DNA of 64,000 nucleotides from positions 3,817,662 through 3,881,661 of the forward strand of contig NC_031474.1 of the NCBI RefSeq assembly GCF_000006565.2. Direction: 5' to 3'. This DNA is from Toxoplasma gondii ME49 (Eukaryota > Apicomplexa > Conoidasida > Eucoccidiorida > Sarcocystidae). A program made the translations under genes and the position numbers. Shown one piece after another: positions 12,814 through 23,263 of the stretch (position 1 is its first letter; every line of letters begins with the position of its first letter). The notes under the pieces are model-generated. The model was not told where the DNA came from and did not search any database. It saw only the letters and a list, made by a program, of their open reading frames with translations.

Positions 12814-15281
12814 CTACGTGGTTTCTGCGTTTTCCGGTTGTCCTGCGGGATTCGCGTCGAGGGGTCTGAGACAATACATGTTCACAGGGAAGAGAGACTT
12901 GGGGAAGTTCGGCTGGCGCATGTCCAGCAGCAGACGCATGCCAGCTTGCCGGAACAGCTGTTTGTAGTGCTTGTCTGTTCGCATGATTGAGTTGTCTTGC
13001 TTGTCAATTTCGAAGCCCAGTTCTCCGATGTTCTCCTTCACGCAAATCACACCACCGTCCGTCAAGGCAGCCGAACATCGTTCTGAATAAACACACAGCA
13101 GAGGGGAAAGCACGCGCAGAGCCTTTCTCCTCCTGTAACGACAGCCGCCCGCAGAGCCTGGAGTCCGGGGGAAGCGAGGAAGAGAAGAAAACACACGAAA
13201 AAGCAGACGTCTTTGCACATGGAGAGAAACAACAGACGGATCGGCTCCGACGAGAGAAAGGATTATCCTTTTTGAAGCCTCTTGTTCGCTCAGAGTCTTC
13301 GTTTCGAAGGTGATAGGTTATTTCTTTTGCTCCAGTGTTGGGTCTGTGGCCCAATCTTCAAGCGAAGAAAGCAGAGAAAAGCCTTAATTCTTTCTGCAGG
13401 CAGAGCTATTTCCACGAGTGTGAATGCAATCACAGCAAACGATCAAGTTCAGGCCTATATACCCTCATGTGTGTAACTATAAAAATACATACACCCTTTT
13501 GTAAATAAACGATAAATAAATGTTATGTCAAGTCTTCTGCACCTAAATGGACAACAGAGTCAGAAGGCTGGAAGCAAAGCCATGCTGAAGCTATGCGTGG
13601 CTGAGAGATACAGGAAAAAGGCGTTTCCTCGATTTCTGTTCTCTCCCGCTGGCAGAGCGAAGTGGAACAGACAGGGACTGTTGGGGTAGAGAAGCCACCG
13701 AGGATCTGAACGTCGGAAGCCGCCTCTGTCTCTCGCTTCGAGAAGAGCAGCGAACGATGGGGAGATACGCAGCAAACACAGGGACTTAAAACGCAGACAC
13801 GCGTCGGAAAGAGGAAGACGAGCGAGAGACAGAGGAGAAACTGGAAAGGAAAGATGGAAAGAAAAGAGAGGAGAAGAAAGGATACGCAAGAACGCGGGGA
13901 GAGAAGAGAGACAACCGGTACTTCGCGTAGAGAGAGAGAGCGAAGAGAGAGAAAGAGGAGAGACAAAGAAGAGCGAGGAACATGTACACGAAAGCGAAAG
14001 AGGCCTCTTCGACAGAAGGAGGGGCGAGTGTGTTTGTAGACCAACAGGCGTTAGAGGAATGATCCAGAAGAAAGAGGAAAACAGGAACCAACGCGAGGGG
14101 AGATCGCGAAAGAAAACGAACTGACTCAGAAGGTCGATGAGGTCCGCATCTGTGAGGTAGAGGATGCACCACTGCAGCCAGATGCAGTCGTATTTCTTTG
14201 ACGGAGAAAACTCTTGCAGTGGCTGTTGAAAAATGTCCTTCAATCGCTCCGAAGCAACAAAGTCGGGCGCCGAGCGGCAGAATCTCTCCATCGGCTCCAC
14301 CATGTCAACCTGAAAAAACGAGAAAAAATGAAAAACACATGAAATGCCCGGAAAGATGCGAAGAAAGGCAGAACGGGGCAAAAAGGAACTGGGGGGAAAG
14401 ACAGAGAAAAAGCGAGAGAAAGCGAGAGAAAGCGAGAGAAAGGGAATCTAAGCGCGGGATGCAGAGAAAGAGAGAGAGACAAAGAGAGAGCAGAAAAAGA
14501 AGAAGAGAATGGAGAAAAAGACAACAATTAGAAGGGAAGACCTGTTTGGGAAAAGTGTCACCTGCTGAAAGCGATGGAGGAGACAGCCCTTTGTGACTCG
14601 CCCAATGCCGGCGCCGCAGTCGAGAGCGTAATTGAATCTGCAGCTTCCTCCTTTGTAGGCCGGCAGAGTTTTCACTTTGTCCAGGAAGCAAAGCGAGGCT
14701 TCCAAGTCCACGGTGGAAACCGCGTCGTAGCCATCCAGCATGCCGCTGACGGTCGCGTCCTTCTTCTCCCAGTAGTCCCGAGCTCGGTCGTACCACGAAG
14801 ACCTCGAAGGAGAGAAGAAAGGAGAGGAAGTGAGGCAAGAACGTGAGAGAGAGAGAGTCGAACGAACACAGAGAGAGAGAGAGTCAAACGAACAGAGAGA
14901 GAGAGAGTCAAACGAACAGAGAAGAGAGAGTCGAACGAACAGAGAAGAGAGAGAGAGACGACGCGAAAGGCGGAAGCCTGGAGGGGAAGGGAGCGAGAAG
15001 CAGCGATTGGGAGAGAAAGAAAACAGACAGAGTGGCAGACAGAGACAGGGAGAGAGGGAGAGAGAGAGAGGGGAAGAGGGAGAAAAGGGAGAAAAGGGAG
15101 AAGAAAAAAAGGAAACGGAGAAGGCAAGAACATCTTGGGGAGAGAGGACGTGCCTTCCACCATTTGAAGTCCACTTCGATCCGCAGCCTGTACCTTACTT
15201 TTTCTCTCCATCGCGACCCAACTCGTCGATCCAGGCCTCCGCGATGCTGCCGTACTTTTGCCCGAGGGAGTTCTCGCCCAT
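12814..15281 (-). CDS. N-terminal Xaa-Pro-Lys protein methyltransferase (NTMT1/METTL11A family)
   Basis: Four exons on the minus strand join in phase: 15199..15281, 14562..14802, 14126..14309 and 12814..13082, giving 258 residues (human NTMT1 has 223). The family uses S-adenosylmethionine to methylate the alpha-amino group of proteins that begin, after Met removal, with X-Pro-Lys, such as RCC1 and some ribosomal proteins. Visible family features are the N-terminal WYDRARDYWEKK and GMLDGYD block, the SAM-binding LDCGAGIGR, the acidic strand end VDMVEPMERF, YDCIWLQWCILYLTD, and GGVICVKENI followed by DNSIMRTDKHYKQLF. The donor after 14126 is GTCAGT, which gives LLKRC at the junction, a good match to the family. 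Introns are 1.04 kb, 252 bases and 396 bases and very pyrimidine-rich. The start at 15281 is the first ATG of the exon; an upstream in-frame extension is open but low-complexity. Confidence 0.88.
14409..14443. repeat. Short tandem repeat, 10-base unit
   Basis: Three copies of AAAGCGAGAG lie in tandem within an intron of the NTMT1-like gene. Confidence 0.8.
14844..14955. repeat. Tandem repeat of GA-rich plus TCRAACGAAC unit
   Basis: Four imperfect units of about 26 bases each consist of a GA dinucleotide run followed by GTCGAACGAAC or GTCAAACGAAC. They lie in the first intron of the NTMT1-like gene. Confidence 0.85.
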
Positions 15282-16025
15282 TGTCGACCTCCCGGGAGGA
15301 ATCGTGGAGGCGGACGAGAAGTCACAACGAGACAGAGCAGACGGAGATGAAGGGAGGAGAGGAAAAGAAGAGGAAGCGGAATCTGGAGAGGAGGAAAGAC
15401 GAAGGCAAGAAAAGGAAGGAAAAGCAGGAAGCGACAGGGAAGAAGACGAAGCAAAGCGAGAAAGATCCGAGGAAGGAGACGAAGAAGACAAAGGAGGCGG
15501 AGGAGAAGAAGCAGCGGAGCAAGGCGCTCGAGAAAAAGAGAAGAACGAAGGGAACAGTCTGGACGAAAGAACTCGCAGCTTCTTCAACAGCGCCTTCTTG
15601 CCTCTTTCAGCCTTCCAAGTGCAGACCGTCTGCCGAGCCAGACTCCTCATGTGCTCGACGTTTCTTCCGTTGTCCCTCCGCCTTATAGTTGGAGAAGAAC
15701 AGAGGAAGAGGGGAGGCAGAGACGAGGGAAAAGAAGCAAGAAGAGAAGACAAAGGAGAAGGAAAGAGAGAGAGAGAGAGAAACGGGGAGAGAAGGAGACG
15801 GCAAGCGAGGGGAGAGAGAAGAAAGCTCACCAAAGGAACAAGAAATAGGAGAAAATCAGAGAGGACAACGAACGCCGAGAATAACGAAAGAGCAGACAGA
15901 GACCTTGGTGGCAGAAGGGGAGACGAAAGGAGACTGCGATTCTGGAAAAGCTGCAAGGAAATTAAAACTTCTTCAGCTCCAGATTCGCACTCTCTCTCTC
16001 CTTCCTTTCTCGTGACCAAACACAG

Positions 16026-16060
16026 ATATATATATATATATATACATACATATATACGTA
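16026..16060. repeat. (TA)n/(CATA)n microsatellite
   Basis: TA run with CATA interruptions in the divergent intergenic region. Confidence 0.85.
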
Positions 16061-16499
16061 TACAGAGATATGTAGATAGATCGATATGTAGATAGGTAGA
16101 GATTCGTAGATATGTGAATACAGATATGTGTATGTGATTATAGAGATGCAGAAATATGTCGAAGTTACATGAGTTCAGTGCTCTGCTTCTCTCCCTTGTA
16201 CACAGGTATGCGTATCTGTGGAGTACAGTGTAGCCCGCAAGAGCCAAGTATAATAAGAAGAGACGGTCGAGAGCAGTGAGAGGACGAAGTTTGAGGGGAA
16301 GAGGAGTCGAGAGATTAACGCAAGATGCGAAACACACCAGGGAGACAGTTGCGCGCGGCGACTCTTCTCGCGTTTTTTTGGGTTTTCTTTGGTCGAGGAA
16401 GAAGTGGAAAAATAGAAAAGAAAGACGACGTCCACCGGCCTCGTGCGGTTTCTTCTCAGTTTTCTGCGTTGACTTCCCGCGTCTTTTTTTCTTTGTAAA

Positions 16500-16515
16500 G
16501 CATGCATGCGCATGC
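16500..16515. promoter_or_regulatory. Cluster of three GCATGC motifs
   Basis: Three GCATGC cores (16500-16505, 16504-16509, 16510-16515) overlap or abut in 16 bases, about 500 bases upstream of RRP9 and 1.2 kb from the NTMT1-like start. GCATGC is a known promoter-enriched AP2-type motif in Toxoplasma. The density suggests a real control element for one or both divergent genes, which is inference. Confidence 0.5.
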
Positions 16516-17010
16516 AGCGCTCTCTCTAATACGTCCCACTGTTTGCCGCGTATTTTTCCTTCGCAGCTTCTCTCGCGCCTTTCTCGTCACACTTTTTCTT
16601 TCGCTTCTTCGTTTTCATTTCCGTTTCTTCTGGGCGTTTCTTCGCTTCGGAGAAGCTGTCCAGCCTTTTTCGTGGGGGTTTCTTCGGGACCGACGGGATC
16701 AAGTGAGAATTTTTGCCATCTGTCCTTCTTTCCCTTCTGTCTCCCTTTTTTTCGTCGAAAGAAATCGTTTTTTTTTTCCTTTTTTCTCGGACTGCGCCTT
16801 CCCTCTAGACCGTCTCGCCAACGCCTCCTCTCTCGACTCTCTTTTGCCAATCCCCATCCCCTGAGGTTTTCGGTTTTCTTGCCTCTCTTCCGGTTTCTTC
16901 TTTTTGCGTTTCTCTCGTCTCGTTCGTTCTCGGCGCCTTCCTGAAACGCGTTTCCGGCTCTTCTCCTGGCTCCCTGTCCTGTCGCCTTCTCCGTCTCGAG
17001 AACAGCACCC

Positions 17011-19143
17011 ATGGCGGCGCGCGGGTCTGGGCGGCCGAGAGGCGGCAGTCGTGGGCGGAGAAAGGAAGAAGCAGGGCAGAAAAGAAAACGGTTAATTCCG
17101 CGGAAGAGACAGACAGCAGAGACAGAGCCTGCACTCCGGAAGCGAGCGAAGAAAGACGAAGACGAAGAAATCCTTTCAGACGACGCCGATGGCCCTTCCT
17201 TCTCAGGAGACGAAGAACTTGCAAGCGTCGACGGGGACGACAACGGGGAATCTGCTCAAGACGCAGAAGTCGAAGGTGAGACTCGACAGGTCCTTTCTTT
17301 TGCGTTTTCGTCCTCCTTTTTACGGATCGCGAACCTCTAACCAGTGTTTCGTTTCGGCGTCTTCCCGACCTGTCTCCCTCTTCCTTCCTCGCTCTTCTTT
17401 CTTTGTTTGCATCTTTTGTCACCTCCCTGACATCATCATGGTCTCTGTATGAGTCGTTTGAGGTCGCGAGCGAGGCTGGTTCTCTCGTCGCTGCTCCTCT
17501 GTGTTTGTATTCTTCTCGTTCTCCCCTCGTCTGTCTCTTGTGCTCTCGTCTGTCGCGTCTTCTTTCTCCTTCTCTGTTCGCCTCGCCTTTTGATCTTTTC
17601 TGCTCGGTCTGCTCTCCCTCGCTGTTCGTCTCTCATTATCTCTTCCACTCTCATCCTCTCGTTCCTCACGTTTTCCTCTGTCTCTTGCGGCGTCACGCTT
17701 CTCTTCTTCGTCGCTTCCTCCCTTCCTCCACGGCCCTTTTCCCCTTTTTTCGACGCTTGTTTTTACTCCTTCGTCTCCCCAATTTTCGCTTATCTTTTTT
17801 GCCAATCTCTCATGTCCGCCTCGTTTCCCCTGATTCGCCTGCTCCTCAGGAGAGTTCGCTGATGAGCGCCGCCTCCGCATCGCCCAGCAGTTCCTCAGCC
17901 AGCTGGCCGCGCGGACGGGCAAGAGAAGAAAAGATGACGAACAAGAAGAAGATGATGAAGAAGAAGATGAAGAAGAAGATACAGAGATGGATCGGCTTTT
18001 GAGGAAGGCGGCGCCGACCAGGGTGAGTAAAGAAGAGAACGATCTGCAAGAGACATGCAGGGAAACGCGGGGCTATGAACAGACACGGTTGAGAGAGAGA
18101 GTCCAACTTCGTTCTTTGCCGGGCAGCGGTTTCTTCGTAGGCTTGTTTTCTCTCTTCTCTTGCGTCTTTCTCACCGCCATTTTCTTCAGATCCTTCTCTC
18201 TTTTTTCACCTCTTCGCTGTTTTTTACGGTTTTTTTCACTGTCGCGTCTGTTCTCTCTGTCTCTTCGTCTCCTTTTTCCCCTCCGAACGTTTTGAGCAGT
18301 TCGCTTTCTCTGTTGATTGACCCATGGCTGGTGGAGGTCCGCGAGTCGTTCCATTTTTGTCGTGCTTTCCTGTTTCCTCTCCTTCCTTTGCTTTTCGCGT
18401 TTCGGTCTTCCTTTTCCCCATCGTCCTTCGCGGCGCTCGTCTCCTCGCTGTCTCTCTCGCCTCCCGGGTCTTCCTCTCTTCACTTGTTGTCCTTCCGTCT
18501 CGTTCGGCCGCTGCTCCCTCCAGTCCGGCACGGCCTTCGCGCCGATCGCCTCCTCGCTGTCTCTCTCGCCTGCGCCTCTGGCGTTTCTGCGCGGCCACAA
18601 GCGGCCGCTGACATGCGTCGCCGCGCCGGGGGTCGGCGACGCGTCGGAGGCGACTCCGGAGCCTCTTTCCTCTGGGGCCGCGCCTTCCGCGTCTCCCCTC
18701 GACCGTCACATCTACACCGGAGGCAAGGACTGCTGCGTGATTCTCTGGGACCTGCAAGAAGAGAAAAAAACCATTTTCGAGGGCGCGCGAAACGACGCGC
18801 GTGCAGGCGGTCACTTCCGCCCAGTCCTCGACGTCTGTGTGGCGCCAGACGAACGCTTCTTCTGCTCCGTCGGAGAAGACGAACTCGTGCGAATTTGGGA
18901 TGCCCGCACCAGCACAAAAAAGTGAGAAAAACCCTGTCACCTAACTCCCGCCTCCATCTCCTTCACCCGCCCTTGATACACATATTCAAACATACAAATA
19001 TATATATATATATATATGTTATATATATATCTATATTTATATGTGCCTGTGTAAGTGGAGAGAGGGCGATACAGGAGACAGACAGGTAGGTGTAGATAGG
19101 TAAGTCGAGAGAGATAACACACCTGTGTTTCGATGCACAGTGT

Positions 19144-19178
<35 letters not shown>

Positions 19179-20993
19179 CATATATATTTATATATAAGTA
19201 TATATTTCTCTGCGTGTCAATCTCTGTCATTGTTTTTACTCGGTGGGTGTATTTATCTTTCCTTATATATATATATATATGTATGTATTTGTAGTAGTAA
19301 AGGGTAAATGCATGCAGGAACAGGCAGCTGCATGATTGCGGCGGTGCAGCGTTTTCTGTTCTCACGTTTTTTCAGGTTTCTCCCGTTTTCGGTTCGTTTT
19401 GTCTGTAGTTCCGCCCTCCGTCGTTTCGTAGGCCTCCCTCTCCTTTTTCTGCATGTCTCTGGCACTCGCTTTTTGTTTCTCTGTCTTCTCCCCGCCTCCA
19501 CTTGCTCTCCTGCTCTCCGTCTGCTGGTCGCCCCCAGGTGCGTAGCCTCGTTGCGAGGCCATTCCGGGCCGATTCGCTCGGTCAAATTCAACTCGTTTCC
19601 TTCCTCGGCCGCGGCTGCGGTGGCTCGAGGCGAACGCTCGGCCTTCTCGTCGGCGGGAGACATCGAACTCGTCACATGCAGTGCAGACAAGAGTGTGAAG
19701 CTCTGGAACCTGACGCTCCGCGCGTGCCTCAACAGCTTCTACGGACACACAGCCCCCGTCTCCCGCCTCGACGTGATCCAGCCGAACAAACCGCTGACTG
19801 TGGGCGAGGACAACTGTGCCCGAAGCTGGAAGGTAAAAAAAAGAAGGAGAGGCAGAGAGAAGAAGGCGGAGAGGCAGAAGAGAGAGAGAAGAAATAAAAG
19901 AGAGATACAGAGGAGAAGAGGGAGAGAGGGAAGAAGAGAGGAGAAGAGGGAGAGAGGGAAGAAGAGAGGAGAACAGAGGGAAGAAGGAAGCGAACAAGAA
20001 ATGGCAGAAGAAAGAGGAAAGAGCAGGTGAAGAAGCAAGAATAGATGGGCGACACAGACGCGGTCGAGCAGACGGAACCTGAGGGGCGCGGTGCGGGCCC
20101 CCCAGGTGTGGGGTGTCTCCAACGTGGTGCTCGCTGGCAGAGCGCGTGAAGCGTCTGCTTTTTCTCCACGTCCACTTTCTCTACGGCTGTGCGTCTCTTC
20201 AGTTGATTCAAGACAGTCACCTCGTCTTCTCTCCCCAGCTGTCCTCTCTGGAGAGCTGCGCTCTGCTCACTCCTTCGCTCTTCGCCTGCGGGAGCGCGTC
20301 TGGCGTCGTATCGCTGTACTCCTCGACTTTCAAAAGGCCGCTGGGTGCCCGGTTCGCGAGTCAGAACTCCGAGACCACTGCGGAGAAACGCGCGGCGGGA
20401 GGCAGAGAAGTGGGCGTCACAGCCATGGCCGCCATGCGGCGGACAGACGCCTTCTTCTCCGGCACCGAAGATGGGAGAATTCAACTGTGGAAGGCGCGTG
20501 CGAAGGAAGCGGGAAAAAGTCGAGATGAAGGTACACACGACCAGCCGTCTGCACTCCGTCCCTACAAATATATATATATACATATATACATACATATACA
20601 TATATATGTGCTTATGTCTATTTGAATAAAGCGATAGAACACCATTCATAATCGTGTCATTGTGCATGCGGATGCGTGCGTCTATCGTGAGGTGTCTCGA
20701 GAAGAGCCGCCTGTGGTTCTTTTACTTTTCCCTGAACATCTCGCTCTTCTTGTATGTCTTGCTCTTTCTCGGCTTCGCTGGCAGGCGATTCGGAGAACGG
20801 ACCCTCTTCTCCTCTCGCGCTCCTCAGTTCCTCCAGCGTCGGACCTGCGGGAGGCGTCGTCGCAGACCTCACGCTGTCTCCTTCCTACGGTTTCCTGGTC
20901 GCCGGCATCAGCAAAGAAAGTCGCTGCGGGAGATGGATTGTCAACAAATCTGCGAGAAACGGAATTGCCATCTATAAAATTCAACAAATGTAA
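17011..20993 (+). CDS. RRP9: U3 snoRNP WD40 protein RRP9/U3-55K
   Basis: Six exons join in phase: 17011..17275, 17850..18022, 18524..18921, 19538..19832, 20203..20530 and 20785..20993, giving 555 residues. RRP9 binds the box B/C part of U3 snoRNA in the nucleolus and is needed for early cleavages of pre-rRNA that lead to the small ribosomal subunit. The N-terminal 90 residues are basic then acidic (RKRQTAETEPALRKRAKK), fitting nuclear import. Exon 2 carries the family's helical segment (FADERRLRIAQQFLSQL) and an acidic run. WD40 blades follow: FLRGHKRPLTCVA, YTGGKDCCVILWDL, FRPVLDVCVAPDERFF, SLRGHSGPIRSVKF, CSADKSVKLWNL, FYGHTAPVSRLDV and TEDGRIQLWKA. The C-terminus (FLVAGISKESRCGRW) matches the family's GVGQEHRLGRW ending. 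Introns hold TA microsatellites. The introns are 502-616 bases, apart from two shorter ones of 370 and 254. Confidence 0.9.
18998..19281. repeat. (TA)n microsatellites in RRP9 intron 3
   Basis: TA-rich runs at 18998-19031, 19148-19204 and 19262-19281 all lie inside the third intron. Confidence 0.9.
19912..19967. repeat. 28-base tandem repeat in RRP9 intron 4
   Basis: Two exact adjacent copies of a 28-base purine-only unit beginning GGAGAAGAGGG, in a longer purine-rich run from about 19835 to 20030. Confidence 0.85.
20567..20608. repeat. (TA)n/(CATA)n microsatellite in RRP9 intron 5
   Basis: Interrupted TA/CATA run just after the exon 5 donor. Confidence 0.85.
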
Positions 20994-22316
20994 ACTAAGA
21001 GTCTAGAGAAACTCAAGGCCTGTTTGTCGCTCCACGTTGACATGCAGAACGAAACGAACTCCGTTTTCAATCTTGTCTACAGTGTATGCGCTGGCCTCAG
21101 TCTCTTCTTCAAACGCGATTTCGGCGGGAAGAGACCACCCCCCGTGTTTTTCAATTCAGACAGGCTTTCTGCTTCTTCTCTTCCAGTCTGCACATACCGC
21201 ATGCATCTGTTGCGAATTTAGTAACTCGCCTAAAAACTACAGCGACAGTGGGGTCTTCTGCATCTCTCTCTCTCTTTCTCTCTGACTGCTGCCTCTGTTT
21301 CCCGCTTACAAGCCCCGTGCCGTGTCTCCTCTGGTTTTTCTCCTTCGTAGTCTCTCTCTGTCGGAGTCCGTCTGTCTCCTACTCCGTCTATCTCGGATCA
21401 TCTTTCTCGACGGATTCCCCTCCTGTTGTCTCTGTCTCTGAATCTCGACCTCTCTTCCTCTGTCTGTCTCTGCTTCCTTTCCTCCCCTTTTCTGTCTTTC
21501 GCGCTTCCATCTTCCTTGTATCTTCCTCCTTCGCTGCATTCTCTGCCCACATGTGCTCGAGTTTAGGCACACCAGCCGCTGTCGCCGCGTTTCCACTGAA
21601 CAGCTTCGTAGATGGGTGCCAGCGATACGAAACAGGAAAGAAAATGCCGCAGGAAAATGCCAATCTCGAGGCTGTCGAGAAAACTCTACATCAAGTCAAC
21701 AAGACGCCAGAGCTTGTCTGGAGGCAGTCTCTTCTCCGCCGCGAACACAAGCACAGATCAGACTCACATCCGCAGTGACAAATAAACGTCCACATGCGTA
21801 TGTAGAAGGAACATGCATGCATACACTATCTGTAGAGAGAGAGCACAGAGATACGTAGCCTCTACGTATGCATACATATACAGAGACAGAGAAAACAAGA
21901 AACATATAGACATGAAGGAGGTACATGTAGACCACAAGCGCACAGACCCCACGTATACCACACTAGGCGTCAAAAGAGGAATACAGCCTACGCACGCTTT
22001 CTCCCTCTATGAAAATGTGCTCGCATGTTGCATAGACACCCGCGCCGCTGGCTCCGCCGGTTTCGCATTTGCCTCAATTTTCTTATTCCCGAGTTTGAGG
22101 GGGCCTGCAGAGACCGGAAATTCTTTTCTTGACGGAAACTTGTTTCTTCTTGGCAGATTCACAAAGCAAAAACGCTTTTCCAACCAGTGCGGCGCTCGAG
22201 TGGGGTTCCAGAGAAAAAGAAACATCGCAAATAAATGCGTCTTAGTGCTCTAAATATTCGGATACACCGATATATGCTCATATTCACGTAGACTATATTC
22301 TATTTCATCTACATTT

Positions 22317-22352
<36 letters not shown>

Positions 22353-23263
22353 CTCGGTCACTATCATGCCTTCACCGAATCTATTTCGTATTTATACAAA
22401 CGGGCAACCATATATAAATAAATATATATATATATATAGGTAATTATAGAGAGAGACGTTGACGCGTGTCTAGATCCAAAGATAACATGCTGCTATCCGA
22501 AATGCATTCATGTATACATGTGTATACGTACATGAGCGTTCGCATGTCTTTTTTTCCAGATCTATAATTTTGAGAGAACGTGAGGGGTGTTGTGTGGGGA
22601 GGTGCGAGAAGAGCGAAGACTTTCTTAGAGAGGCCTGGCGGCCTTGTCTGCAACGTTGCGGCTTGGTGGACTTTTGAAACTGTCTTCTACGCGTTCCTGT
22701 GCAGCGAAAACCGTTACTCGTCTCTTTGCAAGATGCAACTTGCGTTCTGAACTTGCACAGAGCCTTCTTGGATTTCTTTGAGAGAAAAGCGTGCTTCTCG
22801 CAATACTGAAATGCACACCGTTTTCACTTTCGTCTTGGTTTCCACTTTCCTTTCCGACCTTTGTTGAGCGCCTCGTCCCCTGTCGTGCTGCTCTCCTCAG
22901 TCCCCTCGTATCGGCTTCTTCTTTCTGTTTCTTCTTTCACCTCCACTTCTCGTTTTCCTTCCACTTCATTTTCGCATTTCTCCCCACAGTGCATGCGTTC
23001 TCTTCCACAGCGGCCCCGGGGAGATCCGCCGGACGTCGAGCACGCGCGCTGGCACCGCGGAAAAGAAGACTACAGAGAAATCTTCTTTGTCTCTCTTCAC
23101 TGCACGTATTCTCTTCTTCTCAAGCGTCCAGACTTATTTGAAGATGGAAAACGTCAAGTGATACACCCGCAACCCCTCCCTCTTTGCTTCCTTCTCTCTT
23201 TTCTCACCCCCGTTCTGCTCTTCCAGAGATTTCTTCGCCTTCCTCCTTTTCGCTGAAAAGGTT
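20994..23263. other. 2.3 kb convergent region between RRP9 and SEC13
   Basis: 3' flanks of both genes. It holds a CT-rich tract (around 21257-21530), a TGCATGC box at 21814-21820, a TA tract at 22319-22349 and a second at 22410-22438. One stretch at 22990-23153 (+), after acceptor-like TCTCCCCACAG and before donor-like GTGATA, translates to coding-like sequence with charged and aromatic residues but has no partner exon. Confidence 0.4.
22319..22438. repeat. (TA)n microsatellites
   Basis: TA runs at 22319-22349 and 22410-22438 in the convergent intergenic region. Confidence 0.9.

Larger units (their letters stand above)
13798..15910. repeat. Purine-rich (plus strand) low-complexity DNA within and upstream of the NTMT1-like gene
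   Basis: Long A/G runs (13798-14000, 14335-14520, 14800-15130, 15330-15560, 15700-15910) fill the introns and 5' flank. On the coding strand these are pyrimidine runs. They generate many long spurious Arg/Glu-rich frames on one strand and Ser/Leu/Phe-rich frames on the other. Confidence 0.85.
15282..17010. promoter_or_regulatory. Shared divergent upstream region of the NTMT1-like and RRP9 genes
   Basis: 1.7 kb separates the two start codons. It contains purine-rich DNA next to the NTMT1-like gene, a TA/CATA microsatellite at 16026-16060, a GCATGC cluster at 16500-16515 and a T/C-rich stretch leading into RRP9, as expected of 5' UTR and promoter DNA in coccidia. No coding exon is supported. 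Confidence 0.5.

Noticed and set aside
12187..12990. 267-residue plus-strand frame with a basic PKKRKR segment
   Set aside because: It starts without an ATG, runs into pyrimidine-rich DNA and overlaps the last exon of the NTMT1-like gene on the other strand. No splice partners or domains were seen.
14830..16095. 421-residue Arg/Glu-rich frame on the plus strand, and the 380-residue Ser/Leu-rich frame at 15195-16337 on the minus strand
   Set aside because: Both come from polypurine/polypyrimidine DNA in introns and upstream region of the NTMT1-like gene, where stop codons are rare. Neither has domains, apart from the true first exon of the NTMT1-like gene that the minus frame happens to contain.
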